A stretch of DNA of 32,010 nt from Clostridia bacterium (lineage in GTDB: Bacteria > Bacillota > Clostridia > Christensenellales > CAG-138): assembly GCA_030526425.1 (NCBI GenBank), contig JAUNCT010000022.1:1-32010 (forward strand). The letters run 5' to 3'. This document shows positions 23,176 through 30,792 of the stretch, piece by piece. Each line of letters starts with the position of its first letter. Within the stretch, counting starts at the first letter, position 1. The notes below the pieces were generated by a model. The model worked only from the letters and a program-made list of their open reading frames with translations, was not told the origin of the DNA and did no database searches. The translations under genes were made by a program, and so were the position numbers.

Positions 23176-23586
23176 ATGAGATCGCTCACACTCGAAGCGA
23201 AAACGGAAAATCTGGACCGTGCGGTCGCGTTTGCCGAAAGCTTTTCGGAAGAGAACGGCTGCCCCGCAAAAGCCGGGATGCAGATCGCCCTCGCGGTCGA
23301 GGAGCTTTTTGTGAACATCGCGCGGTACGCGTATGCGCCCCCGGGCGGCGGCGTCACGATTGCGGCAGAGGCTTTGCAAGACCCCAAAGGCGTGAAGTTC
23401 GTTTTCACCGACAGCGGCGTCCCTTACGACCCGCTCGCAAAGGAGGACCCGGATATCGCCCTGCCCGCGGAAGAACGGCAGATCGGCGGGCTCGGGATCT
23501 ATTTGGTGAAAAAGACCATGGACGAGGTGTCCTACGCAAGGGAAAACGGGCAGAACAGGCTGACGATCGTCAAGCGCTTTCGGTAA
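23176..23586 (+). CDS. RsbW/SpoIIAB-like serine kinase (anti-sigma factor type)
   Basis: This is a 136-residue GHKL ATPase domain. The N box is VEELFVNIARYAY (Asn47), the ATP-binding Asp79 lies in FTDSGVPYDPL, and the G-rich motif is QIGGLGIYLVKKTMDEVSY. Proteins of this type phosphorylate a STAS antagonist and bind a sigma factor or other partner when the antagonist is phosphorylated. The antagonist (25278) and phosphatase (23611) are in the same operon. No sigma factor is encoded nearby, so the final target could lie elsewhere or be non-transcriptional. The start is preceded by a purine-rich AAGGGGG. Confidence 0.92.
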   Translation: MRSLTLEAKTENLDRAVAFAESFSEENGCPAKAGMQIALAVEELFVNIARYAYAPPGGGVTIAAEALQDPKGVKFVFTDSGVPYDPLAKEDPDIALPAEERQIGGLGIYLVKKTMDEVSYARENGQNRLTIVKRFR

Positions 23587-23610
23587 CACGGGGATTCGGA
23601 GACAAAGAAT

Positions 23611-25200
23611 ATGGGTGAAGAAAACAAGAACACGAACGGACAGGGGCGCAGGGAAGCCGTGGACCGTGCGAAAAGCGAACTCCTGCAGGCGATCAAACGC
23701 AAGGACAAGCAGACCGCCGGGGCGCTCATGCGCAAACTGAAAAAGATATTTTTGGGCGATGATGTCCTGTGGGCGAACGAGATCCTCGCCAACGGCATGG
23801 TCTTCATCGTCATGTTTTTTCTGGCGGCGGTGCTGCTGCTGACGCTCGTCCTTTCGGGGCTCGGGGTCTACAAGTTCAACGTGGCGGCGCTGATCCCCTC
23901 GTTTTCCGTCGGGTTGGGGCTGCTGCTCGCGGGCATCGCGGTGTATTTGGTGACCAAGGGCGAAAAGCACTGGGTCAAGTACGTGCTCATGATCCTGGTC
24001 TGCATCACGATCGCGGGGGTCTACTGCGTGCTGGGCTTCCGCGCGGCGGTGGCGCTCACCATCCCGGTCATCCTGTCGGTGCGGTACCTGTCCGAGGGCT
24101 TCACCTGTGTGATCGCCGTCGTTTCGGGCGTGCTGATGCTGTCCTCCACGGTGCTCAACGCCTACATCGGGGTCTCGTTCGACCTGAACAGCATCCCGTA
24201 CGAGCGGGGCTGGGAGCTGGCGGTCACGACCAACGTGAAAGACGCGGTCGCGGCGCACGGCTTCGTGCAGGCGGATTACGTCAAAAACCTGATCCTCCGG
24301 TCCTTTCTGCCGAACGTGCTGCAGTACATCGTCATCTGCTTCATCTGCGCGAAGATCGCGAAGTGGGGGCACCGCACCGTGATCGATCAGGCGGAGGTTT
24401 CCGCCGAGTTCACGCGCATCGACACGGAGCTCAAGCTCTCAACGGGCATTCAGGCGAACATGCTGCCCAACATTTTTCCCGCGTTTCCAGAGCGGGAGGA
24501 GTTCGACATCCACGCCTCGATGGACCCCGCCAAGGAGGTCGGCGGCGATTTCTACGATTTCTTCCTGATCGATCACAACACCCTGGGCATGGTCGTGGCG
24601 GATGTTTCGGGCAAGGGCGTCCCCGCGGCGTTGTTCATGATGATCGGCAAAACGATCATCAAAAATCAGGCATTGACCGGCGGGCTCGGCGCGGCGGAGG
24701 TCTTGGAGCGGGCGAACCGCCAGCTGTGCGAAAACAACGAGGAGGGGCTGTTCATCACGGCGTGGTACGGTCAGCTCGATATCCCCTCGGGCAAGCTCAC
24801 CGCCGCCAATGCGGGGCACGAATACCCGGTCATCATGAAAAAGAACGGCGACTATGAGCTCCTCAAGGACAAGCACGGCTTCGTTCTCGCAGGCTTCGAG
24901 ACCACGAAATACCGCGAGTATGAGATCCAACTCGAGCCGGGCGACAAGCTGTTCCTGTACACCGACGGCGTGCCCGAAGCCGTGAACGCCCAAAATGAGC
25001 AGTTCGGCGTCGCGAGGATGCTGGAGGTGCTCAACGCCAACAAGGCGTGCACGCAGGCGGAGCTGTTGAAAAAGGTCCGCGCGGAGATCGACGCCTTCGT
25101 CGAGGATACGCCGCAGTTCGACGATGTGACGATGCTCGGTCTCACCTACCTGAAAGACCGGCAAAACCCGCAAAGCGCGGGGGAGACGAATGTGGTATAA
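23611..25200 (+). CDS. Membrane-bound SpoIIE/RsbU-type PP2C phosphatase
   Basis: This 529-residue protein dephosphorylates the STAS antagonist in known systems. A charged cytoplasmic N-terminus (1-55) precedes six or so helices between about 60 and 250, with an extracytoplasmic stretch around 187-228 (GVSFDLNSIPYERGWELAV). A short coiled coil (about 258-280) leads to the phosphatase domain. Metal-binding acids are visible in EVGGDFYDFF (Asp313) and VADVSGKGVPAALFM (Asp331), then YTDGVPEAVN and FDDVTML near the C-terminus. It is the middle gene, 24 bases after the kinase. Its membrane part is the likely signal input; the signal is unknown. Confidence 0.94.
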   Translation: MGEENKNTNGQGRREAVDRAKSELLQAIKRKDKQTAGALMRKLKKIFLGDDVLWANEILANGMVFIVMFFLAAVLLLTLVLSGLGVYKFNVAALIPSFSVGLGLLLAGIAVYLVTKGEKHWVKYVLMILVCITIAGVYCVLGFRAAVALTIPVILSVRYLSEGFTCVIAVVSGVLMLSSTVLNAYIGVSFDLNSIPYERGWELAVTTNVKDAVAAHGFVQADYVKNLILRSFLPNVLQYIVICFICAKIAKWGHRTVIDQAEVSAEFTRIDTELKLSTGIQANMLPNIFPAFPEREEFDIHASMDPAKEVGGDFYDFFLIDHNTLGMVVADVSGKGVPAALFMMIGKTIIKNQALTGGLGAAEVLERANRQLCENNEEGLFITAWYGQLDIPSGKLTAANAGHEYPVIMKKNGDYELLKDKHGFVLAGFETTKYREYEIQLEPGDKLFLYTDGVPEAVNAQNEQFGVARMLEVLNANKACTQAELLKKVRAEIDAFVEDTPQFDDVTMLGLTYLKDRQNPQSAGETNVV

Positions 25201-25277
25201 TCGAAGCGAAGACCTTTGGATTCCACACGCCGCCACGGCGGTTTGCACAATATTACGGAAAAGATGAGGGAACACAC

Positions 25278-25574
25278 ATGACGATTCAAGAGATCAAAGA
25301 AAACGAAACGGCAACGCTGAAGCTCGCGGGGCGCCTCGATACGACGACCTCCCCCGAACTGGAGCAGAAGATCAACGCGCTCGGCGCGGATGTGAAGCAC
25401 CTTGTGCTGGATATGGAAGAGCTTTCCTATGTTTCGAGCGCGGGTCTCCGCGTGATTTTGGGCGCGCAGAAAAAGATGAGCCGCGCAGGCAGCCTCAAGT
25501 TGCTCAAGGTCTGCGATGCGGTGATGGAAGTGCTGGAGATGACGGGCTTCGCCGATATCCTCGATATCGGTTGA
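25278..25574 (+). CDS. STAS-domain anti-anti-sigma factor (RsbV/SpoIIAA-like)
   Basis: This 98-residue protein is a complete STAS domain: AGRLDTTTSPELEQKI, LVLDMEELSYVSSAGLRVIL and the final VMEVLEMTGFADIL. The phosphorylatable serine is Ser53 or Ser54 in YVSSAGL. In the family the unphosphorylated form binds the kinase and frees its partner. The ATG at 25278 is chosen over longer frames because the domain begins there and GAGGG precedes it. It lies 77 bases after the phosphatase gene and is followed by a terminator. Confidence 0.94.
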   Translation: MTIQEIKENETATLKLAGRLDTTTSPELEQKINALGADVKHLVLDMEELSYVSSAGLRVILGAQKKMSRAGSLKLLKVCDAVMEVLEMTGFADILDIG

Positions 25575-25607
25575 ACCGAAATACCGCACGGTCTGCGGTC
25601 AACGAAA

Positions 25608-25648
25608 AACGGGTATCCGGCGATCTGCCGGGTACCCGTTGTGTTTTT
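25608..25648 (+). terminator. Terminator of the partner-switching operon
   Basis: AACGGGTATCCGGC and GCCGGGTACCCGTT form a 14-bp stem with one G-T pair and a 5-base loop, followed by GTGTTTTT. Confidence 0.88.
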
Positions 25649-25711
25649 GGTGTGCTTTCGATGTCTGCGTGGTTGCGGTGCCGCCGCACCGCCGTCTCCC
25701 GAAAAAAGCGG

Positions 25712-26143
25712 TCAGATCACATAGTCGAATCCGTCGGATTCGTCGTGCATCAGCTCGGACAGCGTGATACTGTCCAGATACTCGTTGATGACCTTGTCCA
25801 GCCCCTGCCAAACGGAGAGGGTGCGGCACCGCGCCGCCCGGGGGCAGGTTTCGTTCCCCGCATCCAGACAGGAAACGGAGGCGAGCGACTCCTCGGTCAC
25901 CCGCAGGATGTTGCCCACGGTGTACTGTTCGGGCGCCTTGGTCAGCTTGTAACCGCCGCCTTTTCCGCGAAGACCGCTCAGAAGCTTGGCTTTGACCAGC
26001 AGCTTGATGATGCTTTCCAAATATTTATCCGAAATCTCCTGCCGCTCGGCGATCGTTTTCAGGGGCACGAAGCCCTCGGTTTGGTGCTCTGCGAGGTCGA
26101 TCATCACGCGCAGCGCATAGCGGCCCTTGGTTGAGATCAGCAT
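25712..26143 (-). CDS. Rrf2-family regulator (CymR/IscR-like)
   Basis: This 143-residue winged-helix regulator has the Rrf2 start MLISTKGRYALRVMIDLAEH, the recognition region EISDKYLESIIKLLVKAKLL and the wing GLRGKGGGYKLTKAP. Three cysteines in CLDAGNETCPRAARC (Cys92, Cys100, Cys106) are spaced C-x7-C-x5-C, similar to the iron-sulphur ligands of IscR-type members; CymR lacks them. It is divergent from cysK and likely controls it. The ATG at 26143 has AAGGAG eight bases upstream; GTG at 26152 is too close to that site. The promoter region holds a CCTAT/ATAGG repeat that also resembles one near cysK. Confidence 0.93.
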   Translation of the reverse strand: MLISTKGRYALRVMIDLAEHQTEGFVPLKTIAERQEISDKYLESIIKLLVKAKLLSGLRGKGGGYKLTKAPEQYTVGNILRVTEESLASVSCLDAGNETCPRAARCRTLSVWQGLDKVINEYLDSITLSELMHDESDGFDYVI

Positions 26144-26168
26144 GCTTTTCACTCCTTCCGTGAATAAA

Positions 26169-26201
26169 CCTATTATACAGCGTGGTAAATAGGAAAATCA
26201 A
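26169..26201 (-). promoter_or_regulatory. rrf2 promoter with CCTAT-N15-ATAGG operator
   Basis: On the minus strand TTGATT (26201-26196) and TATAAT (26177-26172) are 18 bases apart. CCTAT (26169) and ATAGG (26189) form an inverted repeat of 25 bases that covers the -10 and spacer, suggesting autorepression. Confidence 0.65.
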
Positions 26202-26224
26202 TGCGGAAAATTCGTTCCAAACCC

Positions 26225-26281
26225 TTGACAACGAAATCACACGGCACTATAATCCTTATAAACCTACAGAACAAATAGGTT
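26225..26281 (+). promoter_or_regulatory. cysK promoter (full consensus) with downstream operator
   Basis: TTGACA (26225-26230) and TATAAT (26248-26253) are separated by 17 bases, a perfect sigma-A promoter. AACCTA-N9-TAGGTT (26261-26281) lies just after the start point and shares AAACCTA ... AAATAGG with the site at the divergent rrf2 promoter, so the Rrf2 protein probably represses here. Confidence 0.82.
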
Positions 26282-26374
26282 GAAGAAAACAAAAACCGAA
26301 AGCTCCGGCATCCGTCGGGACACGGGGCATCGCAGAACAAAAACAAAACACAAAACGATTGGGAGGCATCCATC

Positions 26375-27307
26375 ATGAGCAACATTTATACATCCGCAGA
26401 TCAACTCATCGGCAAGACCCCGCTGCTGGAACTCGTCCACATCGAACGGGAAGAGGCGCTTGAGGCAACGGTCCTCGCAAAGCTCGAGTACTTCAACCCC
26501 GCGGGCAGCGTGAAGGACCGCATCGCCAAGGCCATGATCGACGATGCCGAAGCCAAGGGCATCCTGAAGCCCGGTTCCGTGATCATCGAGCCCACCTCCG
26601 GCAACACCGGCATCGGTCTTGCATCCGTGGCGGCGGCGCGCGGTTACCGCATCATCATCGTCATGCCCGAAACCATGAGCGTTGAACGCCGCCAGCTGAT
26701 GAAGGCCTACGGCGCGGAGCTGGTGCTCACCGAGGGCGCCAAGGGCATGAAGGGTGCCATCGCGAAGGCGGAGGAGCTCGCCAAGGAGATCCCCGACAGC
26801 TTCATCCCCGGGCAGTTCGTGAACCCCGCGAACCCCGCCGTCCATACCGCAACGACCGGTCCCGAGATCTGGGAGGATACCGACGGCAAGGTGGATATCT
26901 TCGTGGCGGGCGTCGGCACGGGCGGCACCATCACGGGTACCGGCGCGTATCTCAAGAGCAAGAACCCCGGCGTGAAGGTCGTGGCGGTCGAGCCTGCGGG
27001 TTCTCCCGTGCTGAGCAAGGGCACGCCCGGCGCTCACAAGATCCAGGGCATCGGCGCGGGCTTCGTGCCCGATGTGCTGAACACCGCCATTTACGATGAG
27101 ATCGTCACCGTCGAAAACGAGGACGCCTTCGCCACCGGCAGAAGGATCGGCAGAAAGGAAGGCGTGCTGGTCGGCATTTCCTCCGGCGCCGCCGTGTGGG
27201 CCGCCATCCAACTGGCGAAGCGCCCCGAGAACAAGGGCAAGAACATCGTCGTCCTCCTGCCCGACACCGGCGACCGTTATCTTTCCACCCCGATGTTTGC
27301 GGACTGA
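26375..27307 (+). CDS. cysK: O-acetylserine sulfhydrylase (cysteine synthase A)
   Basis: This 310-residue PLP enzyme makes cysteine from O-acetylserine and sulfide. The PLP lysine is Lys47 in [11 protein letters not shown]. The substrate loop is [12 protein letters not shown], the phosphate loop is [16 protein letters not shown], and the C-terminus has [11 protein letters not shown] and [12 protein letters not shown]. Length is normal. GGGAGG lies upstream of the ATG. The gene is monocistronic between a perfect promoter and a strong terminator, divergent from the Rrf2 gene. No serine acetyltransferase is nearby. Confidence 0.97.
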   Translation: MSNIYTSADQLIGKTPLLELVHIEREEALEATVLAKLEYFNPAGSVKDRIAKAMIDDAEAKGILKPGSVIIEPTSGNTGIGLASVAAARGYRIIIVMPETMSVERRQLMKAYGAELVLTEGAKGMKGAIAKAEELAKEIPDSFIPGQFVNPANPAVHTATTGPEIWEDTDGKVDIFVAGVGTGGTITGTGAYLKSKNPGVKVVAVEPAGSPVLSKGTPGAHKIQGIGAGFVPDVLNTAIYDEIVTVENEDAFATGRRIGRKEGVLVGISSGAAVWAAIQLAKRPENKGKNIVVLLPDTGDRYLSTPMFAD

Positions 27308-27326
27308 TCATAAAACGACCCTCCGG

Positions 27327-27361
27327 GACTGCTGCGGAATGCTCCGCGGCAGTCTTTTTTT
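27327..27361 (+). terminator. Terminator of cysK
   Basis: GACTGCTGCGGA and TCCGCGGCAGTC pair over 12 bp with an ATGC loop, followed by seven T. It is almost identical to the terminator at 29494-29525. Confidence 0.93.
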
Positions 27362-27373
27362 GTCAAAAGACCA

Positions 27374-27422
27374 TTGACGGCTAATGAATATTAGCGTACA
27401 ATACGGCTAAAAGATATTAGCC
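27374..27422 (+). promoter_or_regulatory. tetR promoter with two palindromic operators
   Basis: TTGACG (27374-27379) and TACAAT (27397-27402) are 17 bases apart. GCTAAT-N4-ATTAGC (27380-27395) fills the spacer, and GGCTAA-N6-TTAGCC (27405-27422) follows the -10. Both begin ACGGCTAA and end ATATTAGC, 26 bases apart, as expected for autorepression by a TetR dimer. Confidence 0.85.
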
Positions 27423-27442
27423 AAATGTTGAGAGGTAAAGAC

Positions 27443-28069
27443 ATGAGAACAAAGGAAAAGATCCTCATCGAATCCCTTCGGTTGTTTTCGCAAAGGGGAT
27501 ACGATGCCGTGAGTGTGGAGCAGATCGCAGCGGCTGTCGGGATCAAAGCCCCGTCTCTTTATAAGCATTACAAGAGCAAAAAAGAAATCTTCGATGCGAT
27601 ATTCGAAGAAACGGGCAGAAGATATGAGGCGTTTACGGATACGATTTCCGTTCATGCCGGGCATTCGGACCGGGATGTCGTTCTGTTTGAACAAATTTCG
27701 GCAGACGATCTCGTTGAGAAGGTCAAGTCTTTGATCGCGTATTCTTTGCATGACGAGTATGTCAGCATGTTCCGGCGGATGATGACGATCGAACAGTATC
27801 GTTCACCGGAACTCTCCGAACTTTACTCCCACAGATATGTGATGCAGATCCGGGAGTATCATACCGGGCTGTTCCGGCAGATGATCGAAGCCGGTGTACT
27901 GGCAGATGAAGATCCCGAGATCCTCGCATTGGTCTACGATGCACCGATTCTTGTGTTGCTCGGAGAGTGCGACAGGCACCCCGACCGGGAGGAGGAATGT
28001 GTCGACACCTTGGAGAAACACGTCCGGTTGTTCTATCGGACATATTCCCGCAAGCGAAATGCCGAATGA
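27443..28069 (+). CDS. TetR-family transcriptional regulator
   Basis: This 208-residue regulator has the TetR HTH at its N-terminus: KEKILIESLRLFSQRGYDAV then SVEQIAAAVGIKAPSLYKHY. An all-helical ligand domain follows (YSLHDEYVSMFRRMMTIEQY, HTGLFRQMIEAGVLADEDPE). The ATG at 27443 has GAGAGG seven bases upstream; a longer frame lacks a ribosome binding site. Two palindromes in its own promoter imply autorepression. The downstream FMN-binding and membrane genes run the same way and are its likely targets. The ligand is unknown. Confidence 0.93.
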   Translation: MRTKEKILIESLRLFSQRGYDAVSVEQIAAAVGIKAPSLYKHYKSKKEIFDAIFEETGRRYEAFTDTISVHAGHSDRDVVLFEQISADDLVEKVKSLIAYSLHDEYVSMFRRMMTIEQYRSPELSELYSHRYVMQIREYHTGLFRQMIEAGVLADEDPEILALVYDAPILVLLGECDRHPDREEECVDTLEKHVRLFYRTYSRKRNAE

Positions 28070-28193
28070 CAAAGGCAGTGCATGCGAAAGAAAAACAGGC
28101 AAAAAATCAAGCTCACCCGGGACGGCGTGGCATCTCGCAGCGCCGCTCGTGGGCAAGCACAAGAAACGACGATACGTTGTCGGAGGATGAAAA

Positions 28194-28595
28194 ATGAAAA
28201 AAACGGGAAAAATTCTGGTGGGTATTGTCCTGTTTATCGGAATCGTTGCCGGAGGCATCCGTTTGTATTTGGGGCAGCAAATCAAAGAAATATACAAAAG
28301 GCTCGATGCAGTGGCAATTGTCGATGTGTCGAATGTCAAAGACGGCACCTACCGCGGTATCGAAGAGACGCCTTTGGTAAAGGTGACCGTCGATGTGTCG
28401 GTAAAGGATCACCGGATCGCGGATATCCGTTTGGTTCGGCATGAGAACGGAAAAGGCGCGCCGGCGGAGGCGATGCTCCCGAAGATGATCGAAGGCAACA
28501 CAAGTGAAACGGATGCGGTCAGCGGTGCGACGATGTCCGCCAAAGCCATTCGTGCGGCTGTGAGAAAAGCATTGGCGCAAGGTGCGCGGGACTGA
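28194..28595 (+). CDS. Membrane-anchored FMN-binding domain protein
   Basis: This 133-residue protein has one N-terminal helix (ILVGIVLFIGIVAGGIRLYL) followed by an extracytoplasmic FMN-binding domain: DGTYRGIEETPLVKVTVDVS and DAVSGATMSAKAI. D107-x2-S110-G-A-T113 is the covalent flavinylation motif recognised by ApbE transferases, so FMN is probably attached to Thr113. No apbE gene is in the window. Such proteins act in extracytoplasmic electron transfer. GGAGG lies upstream of the ATG. The 124 bases between tetR and this gene hold no evident feature. Confidence 0.88.
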   Translation: MKKTGKILVGIVLFIGIVAGGIRLYLGQQIKEIYKRLDAVAIVDVSNVKDGTYRGIEETPLVKVTVDVSVKDHRIADIRLVRHENGKGAPAEAMLPKMIEGNTSETDAVSGATMSAKAIRAAVRKALAQGARD

Positions 28596-28615
28596 GCGGA
28601 GGGAAGGAAACCGTT

Positions 28616-29479
28616 ATGGCGGAAGAGAAGAAAAACTTCGGGAAGGGACCCGGGTGTCTGCGGGAAAACAAACCCGCCGGTATCGCACTCGTCTTTGTTT
28701 TTGCGGGCGCTGCCATCGTTTTGCATGCGGTGATGCCGAGCCCCGGTGCAACGATGGATACAAGCGGATTCGATTCGTTTCTCGTCGGAAAACTCGGATT
28801 CCCGGCTGTGGCCTGTGGTTATTTCCTGATTTTGTTTTTGCATATTTACGCGGTCATCCGGGTATTTGCAACGAAATCGACGCGGGGAAAAGCGGGAACG
28901 GGCTGCTGCTTCGGGCTTGCGTTTTCTTTGCTGTATCTCGGCGGAATGCAGGAGGTCATGGTTTCGGCATCACCGTGTACGGAATACGGAATCGATTTTG
29001 TGCTGTACGAACTCTTTTTGGGCTTGGGAGATGCATTGCCTGCATTTTTCTTGTGCCTGCTTTTGTGTATGCTGTATTGCAAAACGGCAGGCGGTCCCAC
29101 CGGGAAAAAGCTGTTTTGCCGGGAAAACACGGTAAGAATCGTATGCATCGCCGGTGCGTTTGCGCTTTGGAGGCTGTTCGGTTATCTGACCGGAATCGTT
29201 GACAGTGAAATGGCATTGTATCCCGTCCCGGTCGTCTGTTGGACATTCTTGTTCGGGATCATCGCGGGGGTGAGCTGCTGCCTGATCGCCGGCGTATCGG
29301 GTGACAGCACACCGGTCCTGTTTTCGACCGTCGGCTTGCATTGGGTCTGGTTCAATTGCTACATCGGATTGATCGCGGCAAATACCTTTGTTCCGATGGC
29401 CGCGCGGGCGGGGGCGGATGTGTTTTCCGTTCTGATCGGCAATATGCTGGCACGTAAAACGAACCGCAAAGCACGATGA
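28616..29479 (+). CDS. Polytopic membrane protein of unknown function
   Basis: This 287-residue protein has about eight hydrophobic helices, for example AGIALVFVFAGAAIVLHAVM, GYFLILFLHIYAVIRVFA, LFLGLGDALPAFFLCLLL and GLHWVWFNCYIGLIAANTF. It has cysteine pairs in or near helices (GTGCCFG, VSCC) and an amphipathic basic C-terminus. I do not recognise a family. It follows the FMN-binding gene by 20 bases and is preceded by AAGGAAA. This suggests a membrane partner of that flavoprotein, perhaps an electron-transfer or transport subunit. Confidence 0.8.
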   Translation: MAEEKKNFGKGPGCLRENKPAGIALVFVFAGAAIVLHAVMPSPGATMDTSGFDSFLVGKLGFPAVACGYFLILFLHIYAVIRVFATKSTRGKAGTGCCFGLAFSLLYLGGMQEVMVSASPCTEYGIDFVLYELFLGLGDALPAFFLCLLLCMLYCKTAGGPTGKKLFCRENTVRIVCIAGAFALWRLFGYLTGIVDSEMALYPVPVVCWTFLFGIIAGVSCCLIAGVSGDSTPVLFSTVGLHWVWFNCYIGLIAANTFVPMAARAGADVFSVLIGNMLARKTNRKAR

Positions 29480-29493
29480 ATATTCCCTTGGGA

Positions 29494-29525
29494 CTGCTGC
29501 GGAATGTTCCGCGGCAGCCTTTTTT
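29494..29525 (+). terminator. Terminator of the tetR-flavoprotein cassette
   Basis: CTGCTGCGGA and TCCGCGGCAG form the stem, with an ATGT loop and a T6 tail. Including flanks, it differs from the cysK terminator at only a couple of positions over about 35 bases. Confidence 0.9.
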
Positions 29526-29531
29526 CGGACG

Positions 29532-29571
29532 AAAAAAGGAGCTTCCGCCGGGCGTCCCGGGCGAAAACTCC
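29532..29571 (-). terminator. Terminator of the padR operon
   Basis: On the minus strand GGAGTTTTCGCC and GGCGGAAGCTCC pair over 12 bp with two G-T pairs and a 10-base loop, followed by TTTTTT. Confidence 0.8.
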
Positions 29572-29622
29572 GCAAAGCGTTTTTCTTGTGATGCCGTGGG
29601 GGAGGAGGCGCGTACCTGCTTT

Positions 29623-30024
29623 TCAAGCGAACAGCGTCAGCCACAGGCAGACCGCCGTGACCGCCGACAGCGGCGTCATCACTGCCCGTTCTTTTTTGCT
29701 TTTCGACAGTGCGTTCATCACCGTGTTCAGCGAAAGATACACCGCCATGACGATGCCGACGGTTTTCGTCGTTTCCGCCGAAAACCACAGGGGGATGTGA
29801 CCGCCCAACTGCAGGAAGACCGCAACGAAAAACAACTGCAGCGCCAGCTGGGAAAGCAGAACGATCCTCAGATTTTTCGGAAAGACCTTGTACCGGCCGC
29901 CCATCGTGAACTCGCCCAGCGGCAAGCCGAACAGCAGGAGTACCGAAAGAACGATCACCACCGAAAACAAAACCGCACAAACGACCGACAATACAGGTGC
30001 CATATCCGTCATCTCCGTTCTCAT
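29623..30024 (-). CDS. Four-helix membrane protein encoded with padR
   Basis: This 133-residue protein has four hydrophobic segments: VLSVVCAVLFSVVIVLSVLL, IVLLSQLALQLFFVAVFLQL, VGIVMAVYLSLNTVMNAL and TPLSAVTAVCLWLTLF. No family is recognised. Its ATG overlaps the padR stop by four bases (ATGA), so translation is coupled; ATG at 30006, with GGAG nine bases upstream, is an alternative start. Small membrane proteins are commonly paired with PadR repressors that respond to antimicrobials or envelope stress, so this may be the regulated effector. Confidence 0.8.
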   Translation of the reverse strand: MRTEMTDMAPVLSVVCAVLFSVVIVLSVLLLFGLPLGEFTMGGRYKVFPKNLRIVLLSQLALQLFFVAVFLQLGGHIPLWFSAETTKTVGIVMAVYLSLNTVMNALSKSKKERAVMTPLSAVTAVCLWLTLFA

Positions 30025-30641
30025 TCGTTTTCCAATTCGGCGAGCATGCTTTTGTACCAGCCGATTTGGAATCTTGTCTGCGCGATCCCGTAGGAAAGCG
30101 TCCGCATTTGTTCTTTGTATATCCGCATCACCATTTCGCGGGTCACGGTGTCGTTGCCGAGTGCCTTGATCCCGGCGGCGTTGTTCGGGTCCGCCGACAG
30201 CCGTTCCCGCATCCCAAGGAGATCTTCCTCGCACATGGCGTTCGTTGCGGTTTCGATTTGCAGCAGCCCGTCCAATTCGGCTTCCAGCGTTTCGATGTAC
30301 TTCGCAACCGAGGCGATTTGCGCCTCTTTCCCTTGCATGCCCGCAAAGAACATCTTCGCGAGCTCGATGTCCTTGGCTTTGTCGGTCTTCATGGGCTCGT
30401 CGATCCAGCAGAGGAAAGCGTCGCGCCCTTTTTCCGTAATGGCGTAGATCTTTTTGTCGCGGGCGAGCGGACCGGATGCCGCCTCGGCGATCAGCCCTTG
30501 CTCCAGCAGCTTTTTCAGCGCGGTGTAAATGCTCCCCGCGCTTGCGCTGCACATGGAGGACATGTTCTTGCGGATGCTCGTTTTCAGATCGTATGCGCTC
30601 ATGCCGCAAATCATCAAATATCCCAAAATGATCTTTTCCAT
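30021..30641 (-). CDS. PadR-family transcriptional regulator
   Basis: This 206-residue regulator has the PadR winged helix at its N-terminus: MEKIILGYLMICGMSAYDLK, SAGSIYTALKKLLEQGLIAE and the wing RDKKIYAITEKGRDAFLCWI. A long helical C-terminal dimerisation domain with heptad-like spacing follows (VAKYIETLEAELDGLLQIET), as in the Vir_act_alpha_C type. The ATG at 30641 is favoured; GTG at 30656 is an alternative. The promoter carries two GTCTA-N-TAGAC-like boxes, so autorepression is likely. Confidence 0.93.
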   Translation of the reverse strand: MEKIILGYLMICGMSAYDLKTSIRKNMSSMCSASAGSIYTALKKLLEQGLIAEAASGPLARDKKIYAITEKGRDAFLCWIDEPMKTDKAKDIELAKMFFAGMQGKEAQIASVAKYIETLEAELDGLLQIETATNAMCEEDLLGMRERLSADPNNAAGIKALGNDTVTREMVMRIYKEQMRTLSYGIAQTRFQIGWYKSMLAELENE

Positions 30642-30675
30642 CTCTCGCCTTTCCACACAAAGAGTCCGACAAATA

Positions 30676-30742
30676 AAATGAGTCTATTGGACCCATGCGA
30701 ATTCCGTACGCTTATAATAGGTCTAATAGACTCATTTGTCAA
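30676..30742 (-). promoter_or_regulatory. padR promoter with paired operators in opposite orientation
   Basis: On the minus strand TTGACA (30742-30737) and TATTAT (30719-30714) are 17 bases apart. Two 21-base arms (30676-30696 and 30717-30737) are inverted copies differing at two positions, and share AAATGAGTCTATT. Each holds a small palindrome: GTCTAATAGAC, exact, between -35 and -10, and GTCTATTGGAC, one mismatch, in the leader. Confidence 0.88.
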
Positions 30743-30792
30743 CAACATCGTGCATATGCGCAAATCCGGGTTTCCGGTCGCCGGCAGTGATT

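Noticed and set aside
23176..25574. sigB-type operon
   Set aside because: A sigma factor gene would be expected after the STAS and kinase genes. None is present before the terminator at 25608.
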